The notes under the pieces are model-generated. The model had not been told where the DNA came from. It saw only the letters and a program-made list of their open reading frames with translations, and did not search any database. The translations under genes and the position numbers were made by a program. A stretch of 33,636 nt of DNA from Chloroflexota bacterium (GTDB lineage: Bacteria > Chloroflexota > UBA11872). The stretch lies in NCBI GenBank assembly GCA_026707185.1, contig JAPOXI010000084.1, forward strand, positions 1 to 33,636, given 5' to 3'. The stretch's first letter is position 1; each line of letters begins with the position of its first letter. This document shows positions 7,975 through 15,347 of the stretch, piece by piece.

Positions 7975-8691
7975 TCAGGCCGCCACCAGGGTGCCGACCT
8001 GATCTCCGGCCAGCACCCGCACCAGGCTGCCCTCGTCCTCCAACCGGAAAACGATGATCGGCAGGTTGTTGTCCATGCAGAGACTGAATGCCGTGGCGTC
8101 CAAGATCTTGAGCCCGTCATTGAGAGCCTCAAGGTAGGTAATGCGTTCGATGCGGGTGGCGTCTGGATTCGTCATTGGGTCGTCAGTGTACGCGCCGTCG
8201 ACTTTGGTGGCTTTCAGCAATGCCTCGGCACCGATCTCCATGGCGCGCAGCGCGCCGGCCGTGTCGGTGGTGAAGTAGGGGTTACCGCTCCCCGCGGCGA
8301 AGATCACGAGCCGACCGGCTTCCAGATGCGCCACGGCTTTGCGGCGAATGTACGGCTCGGCCACTTCGCGCATTTCGATCGCGGTTTGCACGCGGGTTGG
8401 GACATCGAGCCGCTCGATAGCTTCCTGGAGCGCCATGGCGTTCATCACGGTGCCGAGCATTCCGATGTAGTCGGCGGTGGCACGATTGATGTTCTTGTGC
8501 TCGCCGCCGCGCCAGAAGTTGCCGCCGCCGACGACCACGGCGAGTTCGACGCCAAGGTCCAGCGCCTCGACGATCCGCGCGGCCAGCGCCTGCACGGCCA
8601 GCGGAGCGATGCCAAAGGCTCGGTCGCCCGCCAGCGACTCGCCGCCGATTTTCAAGAGGACGCGACGGTATTTCAGGCCAGGTGTCGCCAT
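7975..8691 (-). CDS. pyrH: UMP kinase (PyrH)
   Basis: 238 aa amino-acid-kinase-fold enzyme that phosphorylates UMP to UDP; cytoplasmic. Motifs: RRVLLKIGGESLAG (phosphate-binding), VVVGGGNFWRG, ADYIGMLGTVMNAMALQ (UMP contact), TTDTAGALRAMEI, KATKVDGAYTDDP and a final MDNNLPIIVF. Length is typical. The ATG at 8691 has GGAGGG four bases before it; the open frame reaches back to 8781, but that would overlap the end of tsf and has no family similarity. It lies between tsf and frr, the classical order. Confidence 0.96.
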   Translation of the reverse strand: MATPGLKYRRVLLKIGGESLAGDRAFGIAPLAVQALAARIVEALDLGVELAVVVGGGNFWRGGEHKNINRATADYIGMLGTVMNAMALQEAIERLDVPTRVQTAIEMREVAEPYIRRKAVAHLEAGRLVIFAAGSGNPYFTTDTAGALRAMEIGAEALLKATKVDGAYTDDPMTNPDATRIERITYLEALNDGLKILDATAFSLCMDNNLPIIVFRLEDEGSLVRVLAGDQVGTLVAA

Positions 8692-8725
8692 TGGCCCTCC
8701 AGTACGAATCGGCGGGTGCCTGTCG

Positions 8726-9217
8726 TCAGATCTCGAAGCGGCTGAAGCGTCCGACCTGAATGTTCTCGCCCAGTTTGGCAACGGCCAACTGGATCACTTG
8801 CTCCACCGTTTGCGATCCGTCACGGAACCATGGCTGGGACAGCAACGCCGGGCCGTCGTCGTCGGCCGGGGCATCGTCGTCACTGATCCGGGTCGGCGCC
8901 ATGGCCGCAATGTGCATGGCGATGTCACGAGCCAGCGTGGTGAAGTCATCGGTGCGGGCCACAAAGTCCGTCTCGCAGTTGAGCTCGAGCAGGGCGCCAA
9001 GCGGACGGCCTGGATGGACGTAGGCCGACACGAGGCCTTCCTTCGTCTCGCGTTCGGCACGCTTGGCCGAGAACTGCGAGCCGCGCTGGCCGAGAAGTTC
9101 ACGGGCTTTGTCGAGATCGCCTTCCGCGTCCTCGATGGCGCGCTTGATGTCCATCACGCCGGCGCCGGTGTCGGCCCGGATCGCGCGAATGTCCGCCACG
9201 GATGCCTTGTGCGCCAT
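8726..9217 (-). CDS. tsf: Elongation factor Ts, short form
   Basis: 163 aa nucleotide-exchange factor for EF-Tu. The N-terminal UBA-like part has RADTGAGVMDIKRAI, the core has HPGRPLGALLELNCETDFVARTDDF, and the C-terminus ends with GENIQVGRFSRFE. Enteric EF-Ts is about 280 aa; this is a single-subdomain form like those of Thermus and relatives, even shorter. Residues about 112-125 are an acidic D/P-rich loop (ISDDDAPADDDGPA) in place of the missing segment. It follows rpsB by 6 bases. Confidence 0.94.
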   Translation of the reverse strand: MAHKASVADIRAIRADTGAGVMDIKRAIEDAEGDLDKARELLGQRGSQFSAKRAERETKEGLVSAYVHPGRPLGALLELNCETDFVARTDDFTTLARDIAMHIAAMAPTRISDDDAPADDDGPALLSQPWFRDGSQTVEQVIQLAVAKLGENIQVGRFSRFEI

Positions 9218-9223
9218 GAACGA

Positions 9224-10309
9224 CTATTCCCCTTGTCGACGCGGTTGGGCGCTGCCGCCACCGCCGCCGGAATCGGCACCACGCTGCGGGGGCCGCGCGC
9301 GGCCCCTGGGACGAGCGCCACCCTCGCCGGACCGACCGGGTCGGCCGTTGGGCCTGCGGCGGCCACCGCGAGCCTGGGGCGGAGGACGACGGCGGCCCCG
9401 TGCGGCGCCCTGACCGCCGGCGCCTGGAGCGACGGCAGGCGTTTGGGGCGTCCCGGCGCCAGCCGTTGGCGCCTGACCCGCATTGCCGGCCTCGCTCGCC
9501 GCCGCCAACATGGCGGCCTCTATGTCGCCAGTGGTCTCACCGGCAGATTCGGCCCTGGCTGCGGCGGCCAACGCGGCCTGAGCTTCGCGGGCAAGTTGCG
9601 CCTCGCGCTCGGCCTGCCGGTTTCGAAACTCTTCCCGGCCGGCGAGCACGGCGTCGGCGATGACGGAGGTGACCGCGACAATCGAGCGGATTGCATCGTC
9701 GTTTCCAGGAATCACGTAGTCGACGACTTCCGGATCGCAGTTGGTGTCAACAATGGCCGCAAGCGGAATATCGAGCTTGCGAGCTTCGGTCACCGCGTTG
9801 GATTCACGCTTGGGATCGATGATGAACAGCGCGGCCGGCAGCCGCGACATGTGCTTGATGCCGCCCATCTTCTTGGTCAGACGGGCCAGTTCCACGCGCA
9901 GACGTTGCGCGTCTTTCTTGGAAAGGGTCTCGAACTCGCCGGCGGCCTCGCGAGCCTCGAGTTCACGCAAACGCTGCAGGCGCGCGCGCAGCGTCTCGAA
10001 GTTGGTCAGCGTGCCGCCAAGCCAGCGCTGCTGCACGTAGTGCGCTCCACAACGTTCGGCCTGCTCGCGCACGACGTCCTGGGCTTGCCGCTTGGTTCCG
10101 ACGAAGACCACTTCGTTGCCGCTGGCCGCGGTAGCACGCATAAACGCGGCGGCGCGGTCGAGCGCGCGAACGGTGTGCTGCAGATCGATTATGTGTACGC
10201 CGCCGCGCGCACCGAAGATGAACTCCGCCATCTTGGGGTTCCAACGCGGGGTTCGGTGGCCGAAGTGCACGCCGGCGGCGAGCAGATCGCGCATGGAGGC
10301 TACTGGCAT
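9224..10309 (-). CDS. rpsB: 30S ribosomal protein S2 (uS2) with long basic tail
   Basis: 361 aa against about 230-260 in most bacteria. Residues 1-225 are a standard S2: LLAAGVHFGHRTPRWNPKM, GVHIIDLQHT, VVFVGTKRQAQD, YVQQRWLGGTLTNF, PAALFIIDPKRE, DTNCDPEVVDYVIPGNDDA. After it come an Ala/Glu/Arg-rich predicted helix (about 226-255), an Ala/Gly/Thr/Pro-rich spacer and a tail from about 300 full of Arg, Gly and Pro (RGRRRPP, RGGRRRPNGRPGRS, RPRGRARPPQRG). Translation is continuous to the TAG and base use is unchanged, so this looks like a real extension and not a frameshift. First gene of the classical rpsB-tsf-pyrH-frr cluster, 164 bp after topA. Confidence 0.95.
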   Translation of the reverse strand: MPVASMRDLLAAGVHFGHRTPRWNPKMAEFIFGARGGVHIIDLQHTVRALDRAAAFMRATAASGNEVVFVGTKRQAQDVVREQAERCGAHYVQQRWLGGTLTNFETLRARLQRLRELEAREAAGEFETLSKKDAQRLRVELARLTKKMGGIKHMSRLPAALFIIDPKRESNAVTEARKLDIPLAAIVDTNCDPEVVDYVIPGNDDAIRSIVAVTSVIADAVLAGREEFRNRQAEREAQLAREAQAALAAAARAESAGETTGDIEAAMLAAASEAGNAGQAPTAGAGTPQTPAVAPGAGGQGAARGRRRPPPQARGGRRRPNGRPGRSGEGGARPRGRARPPQRGADSGGGGGSAQPRRQGE

Positions 10310-10473
10310 GTGCGTACTTGCCTCTCTCTGTCCTTCAAATGTCCTCCGCTACCGTCGTTCGCGTGCGGGACCGCGTGTCGCGGCAGGACCCCAGAGCGTC
10401 AGGCAGCGTGTGTATTCGCCCGTACCAACCGGCCGTGGGCCAAGCATATCGCACCAAGGACGCCTGGAGGGAT

Positions 10474-13176
10474 TCAGCGCGCGCGGCGCCGTGGTCGAGT
10501 TCGCCGGCGGCGACGTCCGCCCTGGGCCGCGACGCGCTCGGCGCGCGCGGCCAATAGCGCCACGGCGTCGTCCAGCGTGACGGATGCCGGATCTCGACCC
10601 TTCGGCACGCTGGCATTGAGCTCGCCGTCGGTGACGTATGGGCCGTAGCGACCGTCGCGAACGGTAATGGCAGCGCCTGAGGCCGGATGGGGCCCAAGCT
10701 CGGCCAGGGGCGTGGCCGCCGCCCGGCTACGTCGCGGCTGCCTCGGCGCCTTGAGTAGTTCCAGCGCCTCGGGCAATTCGATTGACGCAAGCTTGGCGTA
10801 GCGCGCATCGCCCTCCCCGGGCAGGCTGCGGGATTCCTTACCGCACTTGACGTAGGGGCCATAGGGTCCGTCCTGAACCGTTACCCTGGAATTGCTGTCC
10901 GGATGGCTGCCCAGGGTCCTTGGATAGGCGAGCATCATGAGCGCCTGCTGCAACGTGAGGTCTTCGGGTTTGTACATGGGCCAGACGCTGGTCGTCTTGG
11001 GTCGACGACGGCCGCTGCCGCTACCCTCCCCAAGCTGGAGGTAGGGACCGAGCCGACCGGACTTCAGGAAGACAGACAGCCCGGAATCCGGATCGGTACC
11101 GAGCGGCTCGTCGCCGCTGGCCGCCTTGGCCAGCAAGGCAGCGGCGACTTCGGTGGTGAGCTGGTCGGGCGGGAGGTCATCGGGCGCCTGGGCGCGTGCG
11201 CCGCTCTCGCGCGCCTCGAGGTAGGGTCCGTAGCGGCCGATGCGCACCGCGATCGGCGATCCGTTGGCGCCGGGTAGCGCAATGGTGCAGACCGTGCGTG
11301 CGTCAATGGCTTCCTGGCTGGCCTCGATCCGCTGGCGCAGGCCGTCGTGCAGCATCCCCTGGCCGCCGTTCGTGGTGCCTTCGTCCGCGCCGAAGTAGAA
11401 GGCGGACAGCCAAGGCAGGGGGTCGAGCGAGCCGTCCGCCACCTGGTCGAGCCCGTCTTCCATGCGGGCGGTGAAGCCGGCGTTGACGAGTTCGGGGAAG
11501 TGCGACTCGAGCAACTGAATCACCGCGAAGGCGTGCCAGCGCGGCACGAGGGCGCCTTCCGTGCGCTCCACGTACTTGCCCTGGACGGTTTCCAGGATCG
11601 TCGCGTAGGTGGAGGGGCGGCCGATGCCGAGTCGCTCGAGTTCGCGGATAAGGCTGGCCTCGGTCCAGCGGTCGGGTGGCCGGGTTTCGCGGCGGCCGGG
11701 ATCGATGCCGTGGATCTGGAGCCGGTCACCCTGGGCCACATCGGGCAGCAGGCTGTCGCCACGGCGCTCGCCAGCGTAGATGCGCATAAAGCCGTCGAAG
11801 ACGACGACCTGGCCGTTGGCCTGGAAGACGGCCGTACCGTCGGCACCGGCGTTGGCCGCGACCTGTAGGCGTGTCTGCTCGAATTGGGCGTCGCTCATCT
11901 GCGAGGCCAGGGTGCGCTGCCAGATCAGCCGGTACAGGCGACGGCCATCGGCGTCGACATCGGGTCCGAGGTCGTCGGGATGGCGAAAGTGTTCGCCGGC
12001 CGGGCGGATGGCCTCGTGGGCTTCCTGGGCTCGGGCGGAGCCGGCGCGATAGCGGCGCGGCCGATCCGGCAGGTAGTCGGCTACGCGCCCCGCGGGCACC
12101 GCGGACCTGACCGCGGCGCGGGCCGCATCAATTGCCTGGGCCGAGAGCGCGGGCGAGTCGGTACGCATATAAGTGATGTAGCCGTTCTCGTAGAGCTGTT
12201 GCGCCACGCGCATGGTCTGACGCGGAGAGAAACGCAGACGCGTCGAGGCCGCGCGTTGGAGCGTGGAGGTGATGAACGGCGGCTGTGGACGACGGGTTCG
12301 GGGACGCTTTGTGACGTCGGTGACCCGGAACTCGACGTCGCTCAGCGCCCGGATAACGCGCTGCGCGTCGACCTCATGCAGCAGACGGGCTTTGCTGTTG
12401 GTGCGGAGCTTGCCGGTGTCCGGGTCGAAGTCGGCCGCGGTTGCAAGGTTCTGGCCGTCCAGCGTCAATAGGCGAGCCTCAAAGGTGGCGTCGTCCGCGC
12501 CAGCCGGACTGAACGTGGCCGTGGGAATGCAGAAGGCGGCGGAAACGAAGGCCATGCGCTCGCGTTCGCGCTGAACGATCAGCCAGAGTGCGGGCGTTTG
12601 CACGCGTCCTGCCGACAGGCCACTGCCGACTTTCTTCCAGAGCACCGGGGATACCAGGTAGCCGATCAGACGGTCCAGGACGCGTCGGGACTCCTGCGCC
12701 TGGACCAGCCGCTGGTCAATCTCGCGGGTGTGGGACAGCGCTTCGGTGATGGCCGAGCGGGTGATTTCGTGGAATACCAGACGCCGCACGGGCGTCTTGG
12801 GCTTCAGGACTTCGACCAGGTGCCACGCAATAGCCTCGCCTTCGCGGTCTTCGTCAGTTGCCAGCAAGACCTGGCCGGCAGCCTTGAGCTCACGCCGCAG
12901 CTCCGCCACGACGCGCTTCTTGTCCGCTGGGATTATGTAAACGGGGCGAAAGCCTTCGTCGACGTCCACGGCGAGCGTGGCCCAATCCTTGCCCTTGAGT
13001 TGCTTCGGCACTTCGGCGGCGCTGGACGGCAGGTCACGGATATGTCCGATCGACGACGCCACGGTGTAGTCATCGCCCAGGTAGCGCTTGATGGTGCGCG
13101 CCTTGGCGGGTGACTCAACGATAACGAGCGTGTTCGTGTCCGTGCTTTGCCGCGTGGAGCGGCGCTTGGTGGCCAT
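10474..13176 (-). CDS. topA: DNA topoisomerase I
   Basis: 900 aa type IA topoisomerase relaxing negative supercoils. The Toprim domain has IVESPAKA (E21) and ATDEDREGE (acidic triad D108-E109-D110). KKVGSGLSAGRVQTPAL follows, and the active-site tyrosine is Y336 in GYITYMRTDS. WTEASLIRELERLGIGRPSTYATI closes the core. The C-terminal part has no Cys4 zinc fingers; instead there are four repeats of the type (D/G)GxYGPY (RIGRYGPYLE, SGRLGPYLQ, DGPYGPYVK, DGRYGPYVT) and an Arg-rich end (RRRRRTRPRRRAR). No Shine-Dalgarno is visible before the ATG at 13176. A perfect TTGACA lies about 70 bases upstream. Confidence 0.96.
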   Translation of the reverse strand: MATKRRSTRQSTDTNTLVIVESPAKARTIKRYLGDDYTVASSIGHIRDLPSSAAEVPKQLKGKDWATLAVDVDEGFRPVYIIPADKKRVVAELRRELKAAGQVLLATDEDREGEAIAWHLVEVLKPKTPVRRLVFHEITRSAITEALSHTREIDQRLVQAQESRRVLDRLIGYLVSPVLWKKVGSGLSAGRVQTPALWLIVQRERERMAFVSAAFCIPTATFSPAGADDATFEARLLTLDGQNLATAADFDPDTGKLRTNSKARLLHEVDAQRVIRALSDVEFRVTDVTKRPRTRRPQPPFITSTLQRAASTRLRFSPRQTMRVAQQLYENGYITYMRTDSPALSAQAIDAARAAVRSAVPAGRVADYLPDRPRRYRAGSARAQEAHEAIRPAGEHFRHPDDLGPDVDADGRRLYRLIWQRTLASQMSDAQFEQTRLQVAANAGADGTAVFQANGQVVVFDGFMRIYAGERRGDSLLPDVAQGDRLQIHGIDPGRRETRPPDRWTEASLIRELERLGIGRPSTYATILETVQGKYVERTEGALVPRWHAFAVIQLLESHFPELVNAGFTARMEDGLDQVADGSLDPLPWLSAFYFGADEGTTNGGQGMLHDGLRQRIEASQEAIDARTVCTIALPGANGSPIAVRIGRYGPYLEARESGARAQAPDDLPPDQLTTEVAAALLAKAASGDEPLGTDPDSGLSVFLKSGRLGPYLQLGEGSGSGRRRPKTTSVWPMYKPEDLTLQQALMMLAYPRTLGSHPDSNSRVTVQDGPYGPYVKCGKESRSLPGEGDARYAKLASIELPEALELLKAPRQPRRSRAAATPLAELGPHPASGAAITVRDGRYGPYVTDGELNASVPKGRDPASVTLDDAVALLAARAERVAAQGGRRRRRTRPRRRAR

Positions 13177-13244
13177 GGGTCGGATGGGTGGGTGTCGGGT
13201 GAGGGCAAGTACCTACTGATAGCGGCGCTTAGCATAAGGCGTCA

Positions 13245-13250
13245 TGTCAA
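13245..13250 (-). promoter_or_regulatory. Candidate -35 box upstream of topA
   Basis: Reads TTGACA on the minus strand in the gap between the sugar isomerase gene and topA. No good -10 at 16-18 bases follows; TATGCT lies only 8 bases away and TATCAG 23 away. The promoter is therefore tentative. Confidence 0.3.
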
Positions 13251-13330
13251 GCGCCTGAGCGGTGTGGCGCAGTCGGCAACGTAAGCCGTCGTGCGCTTGA
13301 CGTTCCGACGACGCGCCGCCGATGGATCCC

Positions 13331-14176
13331 TCAGACCAGCAGCGGAGACAGGAAGCGCTGGGCCAGGACCAGGCCGTTGAGGGCGTGCTGGGCATCGGTC
13401 TGGGAGCTCCAGAAAGCGTCTTCGTGTTCGACGACAAGCGCGCCGTTGTACCCGACTTCGAGCAGCGCGGTGATGTATCCGGGCCAGTCGACGACGCCGA
13501 ATCCAGGGATTCGGAAGCGATAGGTGCCCTGGCCAATGCGCCCGCGTTCCGGACCAATGACGCCGTATTGGTAGAGCGTGTCGGGCAGGAACTCGGTGTC
13601 CTTGGCGTGCGCGTGGTAAACGCGCGAGCCGAAGTCGCGGACCGCGCGCAGGTAATCAATCCCGAGCCAGACCAAGTGGGACGGGTCGGGGCACAAGCCC
13701 AGAGCGGGATGGGGAACCGCGTCGAAAATGGCGGACCAATGGGCCGGCGCGTAGGCGAGGTTGCGGCCGCCGTTGGCCCAGTTTTCCATGACCAGGCGAA
13801 CGCCGACGCGATCCGCATGGTCCAGAACCGGAGCGGCGCCCTCCGCGAACAGGCGGACGTTTTCCTCGAAGCCGAGGTCGGGCGCCATCTCGTGGCCGAG
13901 CCAGACGTTGGGGATGTGCTCGGCGGCGGCGTAGTCGAGGGCGCGTCGGGCCTGGGCCACTTCCTCCGCGCGCTGCTGAGCATCGGTGGCAATCGGTTGG
14001 CAGACCATGCCGACGGTTGAGGTCGGCTCGAGCCCGTGACGGTCGCAGATGGCGCGGACGTTTGGCTCAAAGAGTGGTACATCAATGGCCTGGTAGCCGT
14101 TGGCCGCACCCCAGCGGACGAATTTCTCGAATTCGATTGGCGGAAAGTGGCCGTTGTGGAAGTAGCCGAGCTTCAC
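13331..14176 (-). CDS. Sugar phosphate isomerase/epimerase-like TIM barrel
   Basis: 281 aa from the GTG at 14176, which has CGAGGG five bases upstream; the frame is open to 14380, but that part is Arg/Cys-rich and lies under the opposite gene. Xylose-isomerase-like AP-endonuclease-2 fold. The expected metal-ligand positions are visible in order: Glu in RLVMENWA, Asp/His in CPDPSHLVW, His in YHAHAKDTE and the terminal Glu in ALVVEHEDAFW. WPGYITALLEVGYNGALVVEHED is typical of this family. The substrate is unknown; members act on inosose, ketoses and related sugars. Downstream is topA on the same strand, 154 bp away. Confidence 0.85.
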   Translation of the reverse strand: MKLGYFHNGHFPPIEFEKFVRWGAANGYQAIDVPLFEPNVRAICDRHGLEPTSTVGMVCQPIATDAQQRAEEVAQARRALDYAAAEHIPNVWLGHEMAPDLGFEENVRLFAEGAAPVLDHADRVGVRLVMENWANGGRNLAYAPAHWSAIFDAVPHPALGLCPDPSHLVWLGIDYLRAVRDFGSRVYHAHAKDTEFLPDTLYQYGVIGPERGRIGQGTYRFRIPGFGVVDWPGYITALLEVGYNGALVVEHEDAFWSSQTDAQHALNGLVLAQRFLSPLLV

Positions 14177-14249
14177 TGCGCCCTCGTGGATGCCGAATGG
14201 TCGGCGATTGTCGGTAGCGTGGGGGAGGCTGTCTACGGGGAGTCTTGAT

Positions 14250-15311
14250 TTGGGCAGGCAGCAGCGAGTGCGCGAGGCGTCTGCATGGCTGCAGTTCGTG
14301 GCCGACGCGCACGCCGCGCAGGCGACCACCTGGACCGGACGCGGAGCGACGGTGCTTCGCGTGACCGGGGGCGCCAACAACGCGTTGTATCGAGTGGATG
14401 TCGCCGGTCAGCGATTCGCCTGCAAGCTCTGCGTTGACGATGGGCGGCAGCGGGCCCGGCGCGAGTACGGCGCGCTGCGCCTGCTGCAAGGTCTCGGGCT
14501 CGATCTTTCGCCGGAGCCGCTCTGGCTGGACGAGAGTTGCGCGGTGGTTCCGTACCCGGCGGTCGCGTACCGCTGGCTGCCGGGCAAACCTCTGGGTTCC
14601 GAGTTGACGGGAGCAAAGTTGACGGCACCCAAGCTCGACGCCCTCATCGAGAGCATTCAGCGCGTGCACAGCGTTCGGCCGGACGACGTGGCGGGTGCGG
14701 AACTCCCCGACGCCTGGTTCCACTGGTTTGACTTCGGACCTTATCTCGACGAACTCCGCGGCTTTCTTGCCGAATACGGACGTTGGCTGATTGACGCCGA
14801 CCGGCAGGGGCGAGAAATGTGTGAGCGGCTCGACCGGTTGGTGGATGACTGCGCCGAATTTGTCGCCATGAGCCACGCGGATCCGCGTCGGGCGCGCATT
14901 CCGCTGCGCTTGTGCCGCGTCGATCCGAACCTGGCGAACGCCGTGTGGTGTGACGACGCCCGGTTGCGCTGGGTTGACTGGGAGTACAGCGGGTGGGGCG
15001 ATCCGGCATTGGACCTCGCGGACTTGCGGTGGCACGCCGCGCTGGACGGGCTCAGTTCGGCGGAGCACGCCGTGCTGCGCAACAGCTACCGACGGCCGAA
15101 AGGGGATGCCAGCTTCGAGGAGCGACTGGCGGTGTGGGACCGGCTTCTCGCAACGCGCTGGGCCCTTCTGCTTCTGCGCCTGCTGTGGAGCGCTCATGAA
15201 GGGCCGGATCGGGAACGCCTTACGCAGCCAGCCGGTGATTCCGTGGCGTTGCGCGCCCAGCTGGCTCGCTTCATCGAGCGCGCGGAGCATGCCGCGGTAG
15301 AAACGCGTTAG
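14250..15311 (+). CDS. APH/choline-kinase-family phosphotransferase
   Basis: 353 aa kinase-fold protein. The N-lobe has VLRVTGGANNALYRV and the nucleotide-lysine region RFACKLCV. The catalytic loop reads CRVDPNLAN where HGDxxxxN is usual: Asp225 and Asn230 are kept but the His is Arg223. The metal Asp is in RWVDWEYSGWGDPALDLADL, as in homoserine/choline/aminoglycoside kinases. Start: TTG at 14250 with GGGGAG seven bases upstream; an ATG at 14190 (373 aa) has no Shine-Dalgarno, and the added codons look non-coding. The C-terminal helices (RLLATRWALLLLRLLWSAHE) are complete. Substrate unknown. It is divergent from the sugar isomerase gene, which hints at a shared carbohydrate or amino-alcohol role, unproven. 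Confidence 0.82.
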   Translation: MGRQQRVREASAWLQFVADAHAAQATTWTGRGATVLRVTGGANNALYRVDVAGQRFACKLCVDDGRQRARREYGALRLLQGLGLDLSPEPLWLDESCAVVPYPAVAYRWLPGKPLGSELTGAKLTAPKLDALIESIQRVHSVRPDDVAGAELPDAWFHWFDFGPYLDELRGFLAEYGRWLIDADRQGREMCERLDRLVDDCAEFVAMSHADPRRARIPLRLCRVDPNLANAVWCDDARLRWVDWEYSGWGDPALDLADLRWHAALDGLSSAEHAVLRNSYRRPKGDASFEERLAVWDRLLATRWALLLLRLLWSAHEGPDRERLTQPAGDSVALRAQLARFIERAEHAAVETR

Positions 15312-15320
15312 GGATCGCAG

Positions 15321-15341
15321 GCATCGGCAGGGTACCGATGC
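15321..15341. terminator. Bidirectional hairpin between phosphotransferase gene and mfd
   Basis: GCATCGG, 7-base loop CAGGGTA, CCGATGC: a perfect 7-bp stem in the 36-bp gap between two convergent stop codons. The symmetric position suits a terminator for both genes, although neither strand has a proper T-run. Confidence 0.45.
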
Positions 15342-15347
15342 GTTGGG

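Noticed and set aside
10310..10473. Possible S2 autoregulatory leader between topA and rpsB
   Set aside because: I looked for a stable conserved structure but saw none that I could match to the known rpsB leader elements.
8477..10648. 723-aa plus-strand open frame
   Set aside because: Antisense to pyrH, tsf and rpsB, three unmistakable genes; GC-rich codon bias keeps it open.
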